In this document: positions 9,429 through 17,711 of the stretch, in pieces
Numbering within the stretch: position 1 is the stretch's first letter
How the letters are laid out: every line of letters starts with the position of its first letter
NCBI RefSeq assembly: GCF_002154725.1
Contig: NZ_MTAW01000124.1
Location: 61,521 to 125,520 of the forward strand
From: Nostoc sp. 106C
GTDB taxonomy: Bacteria > Cyanobacteriota > Cyanobacteriia > Cyanobacteriales > Nostocaceae
Direction of reading: 5' to 3'
Length of the DNA stretch: 64,000 nt
Notes under the pieces: model-generated
Database searches by the model: none
Told to the model about the DNA's origin: nothing
What the model saw: only the letters and a program-made list of their open reading frames with translations
Position numbers and translations under genes: made by a program

Positions 9429-10398
9429 AGTAACTGGTTCTCCTTATCTAGTTGCTAACCTTGGCATCGAACTCTAAAAGACAGGCTTTTCATATACCGG
9501 TTGAGGTTAGACTAGCCTCTGAAATTTTAGAGATGCATTGGCACCCTAACTTCTCCGGGACACAAAAAACTATGTCCTTACTGTTTGGTGAATTCGTTTA
9601 CTTTCACTCACTTATTCACCAGAACAACCATCAGCACCTTCGTTTTGGGAAGGAATAACTTTTGGAATCAAGGCAAGGCTTTAGAGCTTTGCGCTTTGTG
9701 CAGCAATGCTTTTATCTAAGCGATCGCTTAGGCACTTTCTGGAGGCGGGCGCTAACATCGGATTTACCAACGGTCAGCGACAGCCGTGTTGTAGGGGGAC
9801 TTAAGCAGCTTCATGCCACTCAGTATCCTTTAACTAAGACTGACGTAATGCTATCAAACCAACATTACCGCTCAGCTTCTACTCCAACTAGAATACCTTA
9901 AACTATTGTTCAAGGTTTTGCCTACTTTTTCAGGACTACAGGAGTGAATGTAGCCTATAACTTAGGGTTGGTTTTAATTTTCCATCCACATAAGTTCTAT
10001 AGTTGACCTGAAAGCTTTTTCAGTTTACCAGTCTCTGATCGCTCTTTTGCTAGCTTTCTCCAAATTTGGAATCAAGTTTTTATCCCTTGATGCTCACACT
10101 AGCGCAGAATCTCAATAAGAGGGCAACCTAATTTGCGTATTTGGTCACAATCTAACAATATAAATGATTTATTTAGATTTGTCTATAAATTTTTTGGATA
10201 ATGGGCATGGGGCATTTGTTATTTCTTTGCTGCTTCCTTGTCCCCTTCCCCTGTCCAAATGTATCAAAGTTGCAGTGAAGCGATATCAATTGATTGACAG
10301 GCGATAAACCTAATCTAGATCATAAATTAATTGTTGAACCGAATTTAGCGGTTCACGGTAAATAATAGAGATATCTAAGTGAGATAGAAAGAATATCT
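9429..10398. other. Divergent control region between rplC and ndhN
   Basis: About 970 bp carry the start of the ribosomal cluster (minus strand) and of ndhN (plus strand). The only reading frames are two short plus-strand ones without family resemblance, and I treat them as non-coding. The right third (10130-10390) is AT-rich, as expected for a promoter region. No specific operator, riboswitch or leader-peptide motif was recognised. The length leaves room for a long 5' leader on the ribosomal transcript. Confidence 0.6.
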
Positions 10399-10875
10399 AT
10401 GGCACTACTTACCACTGGCAACGCTTTTATTCGCGAACTTGAAAAAGTTGGCTCTCTAGGTGTTTATGTACCTCCTGAGGGAGGTTATGAAGGTCGGTAT
10501 CAACGCCGACTGCGTGCAACTGGCTACGTCACCCTCCACATGAGCGCTAAGGGGCTAGGAGATTTGGCAGCCTATCTCACAGGAGTTCATGGAGTCAGAC
10601 CGCCTCATTTAGGTAAAAAAAGTACTGGTACGGGTGCGGCAGTAGGTTATGTATACTATTTGCCTCCTATCATCAGTTCTCACATAGAACAGTTACCGCC
10701 AAAGTCCAAGGGACTGGTGTTGTGGATTATTGAGGGGCATATTCTTTCCAATCAGGAAATTGATTTCTTAACGTCTTTACCCCGCTTGGAACCAAAAGTG
10801 AAAGTAGTAATCGAGAGGGGTGGCGATCGCGCCTTCCGTTGGACTCCTCTAGAAAAAACACTTTTAGCTAGTTAG
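10399..10875 (+). CDS. ndhN: NAD(P)H-quinone oxidoreductase subunit N (NDH-1 NdhN)
   Basis: A 158-residue protein starting MALLTTGNAFIRELEKVGSLG, with PPEGGYEGRYQRRLRATGY and a C-terminal GGDRAFRWTPLEKT segment, which matches NdhN of cyanobacteria and chloroplasts. NdhN is a hydrophilic subunit of the peripheral arm of photosynthetic complex I and is needed for cyclic electron flow and respiration at the thylakoid membrane. Bacterial complex I outside oxygenic phototrophs lacks it, so it supports the cyanobacterial assignment. AGAAAG about 9 bases upstream may act as a ribosome-binding site. It is divergent from rplC and convergent with the next gene. Confidence 0.95.
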   Translation: MALLTTGNAFIRELEKVGSLGVYVPPEGGYEGRYQRRLRATGYVTLHMSAKGLGDLAAYLTGVHGVRPPHLGKKSTGTGAAVGYVYYLPPIISSHIEQLPPKSKGLVLWIIEGHILSNQEIDFLTSLPRLEPKVKVVIERGGDRAFRWTPLEKTLLAS

Positions 10876-10921
10876 TTCTTGGTCATTAGTCATTAGTCTC
10901 TTGACTTTTGGCTCTTGACGA
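10876..10921. repeat. STRR-like heptamers between convergent genes
   Basis: GGTCATTAGTCATTAGTC followed by degenerate CTTGACTTTTGGCTCTTGACG units fills the gap between ndhN and the convergent acetyltransferase gene. No clear intrinsic terminator is visible, so the array may be the only structure in this gap. Confidence 0.7.
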
Positions 10922-10924
10922 CTA

Positions 10925-11395
10925 TTAATTCAACTCCATCAGCATTTCTATAGTGCTGATGCGAAAACCACAAGATGCAAACAACCGCCGCGCCGCTTCG
11001 TTAATAGCTGCGGTATCTAGCCTGATTTGCTTGACACCCATGTCATCAAAGCGTTCAATAGCCTGCATCACCATCTGCCGTGCTACTCCTTGTTGGCGAT
11101 ATTCTGGCTCAACCCAAATATCATGAATAAAGGCAAATTCTTGTAACCGATAAATTGGGATTTCGCGTTCAACTGTTGCTACTAAAAACGCTACCAATTT
11201 ATCTTCATCTTCAGTTACCAAAAATACGCTTTGACCGTTATTTGCCAACCGCCCCAACCATTTTTCATAACGCTGCTCTGGATAGGGAAGAAAACCATAT
11301 TTGGCAGAATCCCAAGAATCATGCAAAGCACAAATTTTAGCAACCATCGGTAAAACTTGAGGTACGTCAGTTGGTGTAGCAGTCCGGATTAGCAT
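10925..11395 (-). CDS. GNAT-family N-acetyltransferase
   Basis: The ATG at 11395 (MLIRTATPTDVPQVLPMV) gives 156 residues and starts directly at the first GNAT strand; an in-frame upstream start adds only five residues. The acetyl-CoA-binding loop is visible as VEPEYRQQGVARQMV (near residues 97-111), matching the R/Q-x-x-G-x-A pattern. The C-terminal part has the usual NEAARRLFASCGF motif. The family transfers an acetyl group from acetyl-CoA to an amine; the substrate here is unknown. The gene stands alone and converges on ndhN. Confidence 0.9.
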   Translation of the reverse strand: MLIRTATPTDVPQVLPMVAKICALHDSWDSAKYGFLPYPEQRYEKWLGRLANNGQSVFLVTEDEDKLVAFLVATVEREIPIYRLQEFAFIHDIWVEPEYRQQGVARQMVMQAIERFDDMGVKQIRLDTAAINEAARRLFASCGFRISTIEMLMELN

Positions 11396-11513
11396 AAACT
11401 CTGGAGGCACAAATAGGCTAAAAAATGCCAGATCGCTCTGATTATTCTATCTTCTCTAGGGAATCAGTCGCTTTATTATTAGCGTTATCTTTGAGAAAAT
11501 AGTTTTGCGGTTC

Positions 11514-11588
11514 CTACTGCTGAATCTGTTGTAGAAGCGCTTCTGTTTTTTGATACCTTGGTGTGTTTCCTTGCTGCACAGGTTTCAT
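11514..11588 (-). CDS. Candidate 24-residue small protein with strong ribosome-binding site
   Basis: The minus strand carries an ATG at 11586-11588 preceded by GGAGGAAAAATC. That is a near-ideal Shine-Dalgarno sequence 7 bases upstream. It opens a 24-codon frame beginning MKPVQQGNTPRY and ending LLQQIQQ before TAG. The product is hydrophilic and glutamine-rich with no membrane segment, and I recognise no family. The only support is the strong ribosome-binding site and the codon boundaries, so it may also be a regulatory leader or chance. Confidence 0.35.
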   Translation of the reverse strand: MKPVQQGNTPRYQKTEALLQQIQQ

Positions 11589-11657
11589 GATTTTTCCTCC
11601 AGCGGTATCTTCCTCTATCAATCATTGTAGTTAAGTACCTAAACAACAATATTTACA

Positions 11658-11806
11658 GTCATTGCGAGCGAAGCGTAAAGCCTGCGGCATAGCTTCGCTT
11701 AACGCTGAAAGCGTTCCCGCAGGGTAGCAATCGCAAGGGGTGGGATTGCTACCCTGCGGGAAGCCGCTGCGCGTCTACATTCCGCTTCGCTGCATAAAGC
11801 AATGAC
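11658..11806. repeat. GC-rich palindromic dispersed repeat (GTCATTGCGAG type)
   Basis: The element opens with GTCATTGCGAGCGAAGCG and closes with AAAGCAATGAC. In between it holds the modules CCCGCAGGGTAGCAATCGCAAG and its inverted copy GATTGCTACCCTGCGGGAAG, so the whole can fold into a large cruciform. Related copies are at 36198-36312, 38858-39004 and 56767-56915. It is far richer in GC than its AT-rich flanks. Confidence 0.85.
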
Positions 11807-11987
11807 ACTGTGTAATTAATTTTGAGTAACTACTTAGGAAGCAAAAAGTAGCTTTGAGCGTCTTATCTGTTACAAACATTTTTGAATTGAAATCAGTTTG
11901 TAACAAAAACTGTAACAACCGTGTATTTTAGTTTGTATCCGTCTAAATTGATGAAAAAACTCCGAGTAATCCCTGAGTAGACGGGTA

Positions 11988-12842
11988 ATGTTGCTTAATG
12001 ATATCCGAGATTATCAGATTCTGTTTCTTTCCTTGTTCCTAGTTTTGGGAATTGGGACAAGGGACTGGACACTGCGACCAGAGATGATAGGGGTGGCGAT
12101 CGCCACTTGTCTATTAACGCAATGGATTTTGTCATCGATTATTAGCCAAGAACAAAAGCTAAATATTCGTAGTGCCCTAATTACCTCATTAGGACTCAGC
12201 TTACTGTTGCGGGCCGATCATTGGACAACAATGGCTTTAGCCGCAGTAAGTGCGATCGCTAGCAAATTTTTCTTCCAGGTTGGTAATAAGCATTTCTTCA
12301 ATCCAGCAAACTTTGGCATTATTACTGCTTTACTACTTACCTCTGATGCTTGGGTTTCACCAGGACAGTGGGGAGAGGATTGGTGGTATGGGCTGTTGTT
12401 TGTCGGGACTGGTGGCATGATTGTGCAGCGAATTGGTCGCTGGGACACTACAGCCGCATTCTTGGGTTCTTACTCACTGCTAGAGGCGATTCGTAATCTC
12501 TGGCTGGGTTGGACATGGGATGTTTACTGGCATCGGTTGATGAGTGGATCTTTGTTGTTATTTGCCTTATTTATGGTCACCGATCCGCGGTCAATTCCCA
12601 ATGCCAGAATCGGGCGGATAGTTTGGGCATTCTGCATTGCCATATTGACTTTTATACTGCGGAATTACTTTTTTATTTCCAGCGCAGTTTTCTGGGCACT
12701 GTTTATCCTAGCGCCGTTGACTCTTCTGTTCGATGCCTTCTGGTCAGCCCCAGAATTTTCCTGGTTGAGAAAAGATAGGAACACTAGTGTTACTGAAAAT
12801 TCTCCAGTATCAAGTCCCCAGCCTCTAATGCCCAGTCCGTAA
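11988..12842 (+). CDS. RnfD/NqrB-like integral membrane protein
   Basis: A 284-residue protein with eight or nine hydrophobic segments. The segment GNKHFFNPANFGIITALLL and the C-terminal LFALFMVTDPRSIPN motif resemble the RnfD/NqrB family, membrane subunits of ion-translocating electron-transport complexes. Other Rnf or Nqr subunits are absent from the neighbourhood, so this is a stand-alone homologue and a true Rnf complex cannot be inferred. Its stop lies about 35 bp before the DUF2330 gene in the same direction, so the two probably form an operon. The C-terminal 30 residues are polar and probably cytoplasmic. The start ATG has no strong ribosome-binding site. Confidence 0.72.
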   Translation: MLLNDIRDYQILFLSLFLVLGIGTRDWTLRPEMIGVAIATCLLTQWILSSIISQEQKLNIRSALITSLGLSLLLRADHWTTMALAAVSAIASKFFFQVGNKHFFNPANFGIITALLLTSDAWVSPGQWGEDWWYGLLFVGTGGMIVQRIGRWDTTAAFLGSYSLLEAIRNLWLGWTWDVYWHRLMSGSLLLFALFMVTDPRSIPNARIGRIVWAFCIAILTFILRNYFFISSAVFWALFILAPLTLLFDAFWSAPEFSWLRKDRNTSVTENSPVSSPQPLMPSP

Positions 12843-12876
12843 ATGTTTTAAACACTGAAAACAATCGAGAAATAAA

Positions 12877-14253
12877 ATGAAACCTTTAAGATTCTTTATC
12901 CCAATAGTGATGGCATTGATAGCTGTGCTATGCTTTGCCCCTACAGCATGGGCATTCTGTGGATTTTATGTCTCCAAAGCTGATACTAAGCTGTATAACA
13001 AAGCTTCTCAGGTAGTGATTGCGCGGGATGGCGATCGCACCGTCTTGACAATGGCTAACGATTTTCAAGGCGAAGTCAAAGATTTTGCGATCGTTGTACC
13101 TGTACCAACAGTGCTGCAAAAAGAGCAAGTCCATGTTGCTGAACCCAAGATTATCGAGCGTTTAGATGCTTTTAGCGCACCGCGATTGGTAGAATATTTC
13201 GACTCAGATCCCTGTGCTCAACTTTATGAGTATGACAAACCTCAAGCAGCACCTGCACCAGCATCTAGAAATGAAGCAGGGGGTACAAGAGGGCGTGCTG
13301 ATAGTTTGGGTGTCACTGTTGAGGCGCGTTTTAACGTTGGCGAATACGACATTGTGATTCTCAGCGCTAAAGAATCTGGAGGATTGGAAACCTGGCTGAA
13401 CCGCAATGGCTACAAAATTCCAAAAGGAGCAAAAGAGTTACTTCAGCCTTATGTTCGTTCCTCAATGAAATTCTTTGTTGCTAAAGTCAACCTCGATAAA
13501 TTTGAGGCATCTGGCTATCAGTTACTCCGTCCTCTACAAATTTCCTACAAATCACCCAGGTTCATGCTGCCTATTCGTTTAGGCATGATCAACGCTGCCA
13601 GCGAGCAGGATGTAATTGTCTATATCCTATCGCCGAAAGGGCAAGCAGAAACTACCAACTACCGAACAGTAAAAATTCCCTCTAATACCAACATTCCACT
13701 TTTTGTCAAAGATGAATTTGGCGAATTTTATAAGTCTATGTTCCAGACTTCCTACAATAAAGAAGACCGGAAAGTGGCTTTCTTAGAATATGCTTGGGAT
13801 ATGAGTAGTTGCGATCCTTGTTCTGCCGAACCCTTATCTCAAGAGGAACTCAAGCAAGCAGGTGTATTTTGGCTGGATGGTGATTCCGCTAATGGAGTTC
13901 CAGCACCTCGTAGTTTCCGTCCTCCTGTTTCTAGCAGTAGTGTCTTCATCAGTCGGTTGCATATCCGTTATACCCGCAACAAATTTCCTGAAGATCCGAT
14001 GTTCCAAGACACTTCCAATCGCGAATCTTTTCAGGGGCGCTACATTTTACAACATCCATTTTTAGGTGAAGTCAAATGTCCAGCTGGGCGGGAATATAAG
14101 CAGTCTTTGCCTAAGCGTTTTGAACAAGAGGCGCAAACTCTAGCCAAGCTAACCAACTGGAATATTCAAGACATTCGCCGCAAAATGAAGTTGACTGTTG
14201 GCGAGATCACAACTTCTTGGTGGCAAAGTTTCTTTTCTTGGCTGGGGTTATAG
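12877..14253 (+). CDS. DUF2330 protein, exported
   Basis: A 458-residue protein with a clear signal peptide: a basic start (MKPLRFF), a hydrophobic core and a likely cleavage site after TAWA or TAWAFC near residues 24-28. The mature part begins GFYVSKADTKLYNKASQVV, the pattern I associate with DUF2330, a family of unknown function. A Pro/Ala-rich linker lies near residues 120-150 (AAPAPASRNEAGGTRG). Near residue 300 a DMSSCDPCSAEPLSQEEL segment carries a Cys pair, typical of the family. It follows the RnfD-like gene in the same operon, suggesting a membrane-associated or periplasmic redox role. That role is inference. Confidence 0.78.
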   Translation: MKPLRFFIPIVMALIAVLCFAPTAWAFCGFYVSKADTKLYNKASQVVIARDGDRTVLTMANDFQGEVKDFAIVVPVPTVLQKEQVHVAEPKIIERLDAFSAPRLVEYFDSDPCAQLYEYDKPQAAPAPASRNEAGGTRGRADSLGVTVEARFNVGEYDIVILSAKESGGLETWLNRNGYKIPKGAKELLQPYVRSSMKFFVAKVNLDKFEASGYQLLRPLQISYKSPRFMLPIRLGMINAASEQDVIVYILSPKGQAETTNYRTVKIPSNTNIPLFVKDEFGEFYKSMFQTSYNKEDRKVAFLEYAWDMSSCDPCSAEPLSQEELKQAGVFWLDGDSANGVPAPRSFRPPVSSSSVFISRLHIRYTRNKFPEDPMFQDTSNRESFQGRYILQHPFLGEVKCPAGREYKQSLPKRFEQEAQTLAKLTNWNIQDIRRKMKLTVGEITTSWWQSFFSWLGL

Positions 14254-14306
14254 CTAGATCGCACTCAGCTAATGTGTTTTGAAGTCGCATAATTCGCAGC
14301 TTCAGC

Positions 14307-14347
14307 AAGACGTGAAGAAAGGTAACCTAATTACCTCTTTGCGTCTT
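14307..14347 (+). terminator. Likely intrinsic terminator after the DUF2330 gene
   Basis: AAGACG (14307-14312) pairs with CGTCTT (14342-14347), and inside it GGTAA pairs with TTACC. The stem is followed by TTTTC. It lies about 50 bp past the DUF2330 stop codon on the same strand. Confidence 0.6.
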
Positions 14348-14462
14348 TTCTGTCAGAATCCCTCAAAGTCTTTATTTGTTTTATGAGATAGGAAAATAAA
14401 GCTTACATCAATTTGAAAAATGATTGCGACAGATGGAAATCTAAAACGCTTATCCAATAGAT

Positions 14463-14800
14463 GTTTCACAATCACGCCACTTGCTACAACGCGGCGGCAC
14501 TTCCTACCCTGCGGGAAGCCACCCTCCGGGTGTCTACAAGTCGGCGGAGCCGCCCAACGGAGTGCCTTGGGAACCCGCGCAACGCAGTGGCTCCAAAATC
14601 TAGCTTGAAAAGTTTGCTCAAGTTGGGAAACCCGCCCACGCAACGCCAGGTGCTTTAAGCCGGGAAACCCGACGCTACTTGCTACAACGGAGGGAACCTC
14701 CCTCCGGGTTCACCAGTCCCCTACGGCAGGAAACCCGCCTTCAGGGCTGGATTCACCGCAACGCACTGGCTCTCCAACGCACTGGCTCAACTTTTCGCAA
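14463..14800. repeat. Cluster of GC-rich palindromic repeats
   Basis: About 340 bp of GC-rich modules sit in AT-rich surroundings: CCCTGCGGGAAGCC, CCTCCGGGTG, GGGAACCCGCGC, and repeated CAACGCACTGGCTC. Many are self-complementary or inverted copies of one another, for example CGGAGGGAACCTCCCTCCG. Short reading frames across it on both strands are composition artefacts. It lies upstream of the sigma-like gene and shares the CCCTGCGGGAAGCC module with the repeat at 11658. Confidence 0.75.
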
Positions 14801-15013
14801 AATCTAAAATGGGATTACGCAACTGGCACACTAAATAAAGGTTAGGGCTATCAAGAGTCTAAACTTTAAGAACCGTTGACCAATAACAGCCTCAACAAGA
14901 AATCCCTAACACTTGCGTCAGTCCTGAAAACCAATATCACGACAGAGGGTAATTTTTTAGTACATTGTTACACGCAATACTATGATATTCTTGCGTTCTT
15001 AACTCAGATTGGT

Positions 15014-15664
15014 ATGGTTGAATTGGATGAACAGCTACGCTACTTAGTTGCACAAGCCTGTGAAAACCCACCCGGGAGTCCTCAGCGTCAGAAGCTGCTT
15101 ACGCAAATCATTCGTTTGAGTGCAAGTAGACTCTGGAAGGAAAGTACTTCCTATTATCAAGACGCACTGCAACAAACTTGGTTATATTTTTGCCGCAACA
15201 TTTGTGAAGCTAGCACAGGTCAAGCTTACGATCCCACTTATGGAAGTGTTGTAACTTGGCTGAATGCCTATTTAAAACGCCGACTTCAAGACTTTTACCT
15301 CTACCAGCAGCGAGAACAAATAATTAAAGTACCTTTGAAGGTGCGCCATTCTACTTCAGGCGACAATAGTAACACGATTGACCCAGTAGAGAACCTAGCT
15401 GCTACCCCGGAAGCTCCACCAATTTTGGAAAACGTCAGGATCTGGGCGGAAGCCGATACCAGCGGGGAACTATGCAGTACTTGTATTAAAGGGCGTCCAG
15501 ATGTAAATTGTCAGGTATTAATTTTGAAACGCTTACCCCCAGAAGCTAGTTGGAAAGAATTGTCTGAGGAATTTGGTTTATCAATTCCAACTTTAAGCAG
15601 TTTTTATCAGCGTCAGTGTTTACCCCGGTTGCGTAAATTTGCGGAAGTTGAGGGGTACTTATAA
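15014..15664 (+). CDS. Sigma-70-like regulatory protein (ECF-type, cyanobacterial)
   Basis: The ATG at 15014 gives 216 residues starting MVELDEQLRYLVAQACENPPGS. An in-frame TTG at 14876 would add 46 residues of unconserved character and is rejected. The SYYQDALQQTWLYFCRNI segment (about residues 46-63) resembles sigma region 2. A C-terminal helix-turn-helix (ASWKELSEEFGLSIPTLSSFY) resembles region 4. The central part is acidic and proline-rich. Such proteins are found in filamentous cyanobacteria, often annotated as sigma-70 family. It faces a convergent lipoprotein gene 8 bp away. Function as a real sigma factor is an inference. Confidence 0.6.
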   Translation: MVELDEQLRYLVAQACENPPGSPQRQKLLTQIIRLSASRLWKESTSYYQDALQQTWLYFCRNICEASTGQAYDPTYGSVVTWLNAYLKRRLQDFYLYQQREQIIKVPLKVRHSTSGDNSNTIDPVENLAATPEAPPILENVRIWAEADTSGELCSTCIKGRPDVNCQVLILKRLPPEASWKELSEEFGLSIPTLSSFYQRQCLPRLRKFAEVEGYL

Positions 15665-15672
15665 GCTTCAGT

Positions 15673-16254
15673 CTATTCCAACCTGATGTCGCGCCTGACT
15701 GTTACTGAATTGACAATGCCATCTTCGACACCATGCTCTTGTGGCGTGACATCCGCAATAACTGCACAAGTACGTGGCATATTTGGAATATCAACCTCAA
15801 AAACTAGTTTGGTTGGTCTATTGCTATGAAGCTTTGGTGGTTTTGAATAATTACCAAAAGCATCACTCAGCATTTTCACTGTAAGTTTATTTGTCTCAGC
15901 TAAAATAAGTTCTACGTGTGCTGGCTCATTAGTTCCGGCTTGCCGTACAATCTGCGCCTCTTTAAAAGCAGAATTCGATGGCCGAACAATCACAGGCCAG
16001 TCCTTTCCTTGGTCTTCTACAATTGTACCTAGGCTGGTGGCAGCTTCTTGGGCAGTCAAGGGTGCGTTAGATAAAACATTACACAGCTTTTGTAAAGTCT
16101 CAATCATTGTTGTCTCCTGATTCAGCTTTGCCTGTAAGGGTGCGATCGCACTTTTATGAGGTTGGGAAATAGATATTGCACCAGTCTGACAGCTAGTTAA
16201 AGCGCAGAGAGAAATGGCGATTATCTGGAGAAGTTTACTTTTTGAGATAAGCAT
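15673..16254 (-). CDS. Probable lipoprotein of unknown function
   Basis: The ATG at 16254 gives MLISKSKLLQIIAISLCALTSC, a lipoprotein signal with the lipobox LTSC near residues 19-22. Longer in-frame starts upstream would bury this signal. The mature part (about 170 residues) contains VRPSNSAFKEAQIVRQAG, and no family is recognised. The start overlaps the 3' end of the HExxH peptidase gene by 20 bp, so the two are translationally coupled. By position it could be a partner, chaperone or immunity protein for that peptidase; this is inference. It converges on the sigma-like gene. Confidence 0.7.
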   Translation of the reverse strand: MLISKSKLLQIIAISLCALTSCQTGAISISQPHKSAIAPLQAKLNQETTMIETLQKLCNVLSNAPLTAQEAATSLGTIVEDQGKDWPVIVRPSNSAFKEAQIVRQAGTNEPAHVELILAETNKLTVKMLSDAFGNYSKPPKLHSNRPTKLVFEVDIPNMPRTCAVIADVTPQEHGVEDGIVNSVTVRRDIRLE

Positions 16255-17494
16255 CTGTAACTGCTCCACCCACTCTCCAAGCATCAGCTTCCTCTGGCAA
16301 GTCTCTGTACTTCTCGTATGCTATGTCATACTGCTTCTGCGCTTTATCTAGCTTTGCCTGATTAGCATCTGTAGGAGACTTATCATGCTGCTCTTTAGCT
16401 TTGTCTAAAGCTTTTTGTTTGGTATCGAGATCTGTAAGAACCCGATCGCGATAATCTGCCTTTGCTCCATATACACTCTCATACCAGCCTTCAGCTATGA
16501 GTGCTTCCATACTGCCTGATTTGAGTGGGTTGTTGACAGCACTGCTGGCAATATTAGGGGGAATGTCCATCTCTTTGGCGATCGCTTTGGCAGATTTTCC
16601 CTTTCCAGCTAGCATCTGCGCCATCATATACCATTGTTCCGCATGTCGGGATTCATGGTAGACCGTATCAGCAATATCGGCCGCCGCTTCATCAGTCAGT
16701 GAGGCTTGGGAAAAAGCTTCTTTGCCTAAATCTAATGTCCAGGTAACAAAATCAAACTGACCTGCATCTGCTCCCAAATCTTTGATAGCCTTGTTACAAG
16801 CAGGTACACCCGCAGCCGTAAGTTGCTTGTTGACTACTGTTAACAAAGCATCGGCTCGTTCATTTGTAGTTTTCAGTTTTGCCCAATCAGCCTGAACTTG
16901 CTTGGCTTCACCTACATACTCATCAGTAGCATCAGTTGTGGCTAATCCTGTAGGGAATGCTGCTGGTAAGGTTCTTGGCCCTGCTTTACCATCTACCTTC
17001 AGGGGTGGGTGTTCCTGCTGCCATTTTGCCACAGCTTGAATTGTCTCGTCGTCAATCGCTCCTGTAGGTGTACTTCCGACTGTCTGCTGAATCTGCGTAA
17101 TAATCTCAGGCGTATATTGTTTACTACGGCTAGCATAATAAGCTTTAGCTGAACTCACCTGTGCAGCTGTTAGCAATTCAGCGTCTTTGTCCCCGAATCG
17201 TTGTACCTCTAAATTAGAAGTAAGTCTGGCTTGGGGACGCAGTGATATCCGGCTAATATCGTGACTTAAAGGCTGTTGTAGTGAAGCTTCTTCTGCCAAC
17301 GTTTCACCATCAGACGGCAATGCTTGGGGGTTTGACGACTCCCGATCCACTTTTTTAGCCAAAATCCGCTCTGCTGGCAAACTAAAACCGCGTGTTAAAT
17401 TCGCCAACGAAGGGGATGTTGGTGATGTTAGCGATGGATTTGTAGATTTGGATGTACCTGCTTTCTGGCGCTGTGCCCTGATGCGCTCACTCAT
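16235..17494 (-). CDS. Peptidoglycan-binding protein with HExxH zincin motif and eCIS-cargo-like N-terminus
   Basis: A 419-residue protein (ATG at 17494; GGGGGA lies about 10 bases upstream). Three parts are visible, numbered from this start. Residues 1-100 are low-complexity and lack a signal peptide, with LPAERILAKK and QQPLSHDISRISLRPQARL. This resembles the leader of DUF4157-type cargo of cyanobacterial contractile injection systems. Residues 125-182 fit a PG_binding_1 domain (IITQIQQ, IDDETIQAVAKWQQ, VDGKAGPRTL). Near residue 280 is HESRH, an HExxH zinc-peptidase motif, followed by EALIAEGWYES, which may supply the third ligand. A charged coiled-coil follows. It is probably a murein-targeting metallopeptidase; no injection-system structural genes are in the window. 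Confidence 0.68.
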   Translation of the reverse strand: MSERIRAQRQKAGTSKSTNPSLTSPTSPSLANLTRGFSLPAERILAKKVDRESSNPQALPSDGETLAEEASLQQPLSHDISRISLRPQARLTSNLEVQRFGDKDAELLTAAQVSSAKAYYASRSKQYTPEIITQIQQTVGSTPTGAIDDETIQAVAKWQQEHPPLKVDGKAGPRTLPAAFPTGLATTDATDEYVGEAKQVQADWAKLKTTNERADALLTVVNKQLTAAGVPACNKAIKDLGADAGQFDFVTWTLDLGKEAFSQASLTDEAAADIADTVYHESRHAEQWYMMAQMLAGKGKSAKAIAKEMDIPPNIASSAVNNPLKSGSMEALIAEGWYESVYGAKADYRDRVLTDLDTKQKALDKAKEQHDKSPTDANQAKLDKAQKQYDIAYEKYRDLPEEADAWRVGGAVTDAYLKK

Positions 17495-17638
17495 CTGGTT
17501 CAATCCCCCAACAGTAACCTAGCCACGGCATACTGTTAAGACGCATCATATACTTAACCAAGATGCGATCGCTATCGACTTTAGTATAATTGGCGAAATT
17601 GGGAATTTCTCAGTTCTGTTTTAATACACATACATTTA

Positions 17639-17668
17639 GCTTCCTATAGTTAATCAACCATAGGAAGC
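17639..17668 (-). terminator. Hairpin between HCP gene and peptidase gene
   Basis: GCTTCCTAT (17639-17647) pairs perfectly with ATAGGAAGC (17660-17668) across a 12-base loop. It lies about 45 bp past the HCP stop on the minus strand and could end that transcript. No long T-run follows on the minus strand, while a T-rich stretch follows on the plus strand. Confidence 0.5.
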
Positions 17669-17711
17669 AAGCTTTTATTTAACTATTACAGCAGACGCAA
17701 AAGTTCAGAAT

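Noticed and set aside
9452..9901. Two plus-strand reading frames of 68 and 79 codons in the rplC-ndhN spacer
   Set aside because: No family resemblance, no good ribosome-binding sites, and composition typical of a non-coding leader region.
14353..14658. Overlapping frames on both strands across the GC-rich repeat cluster
   Set aside because: They follow the palindromic repeat sequence and lack any coding signature.
14876..15013. An earlier TTG start for the small sigma-like gene
   Set aside because: The added 46 residues show no family resemblance; ATG at 15014 matches the family start as I know it.
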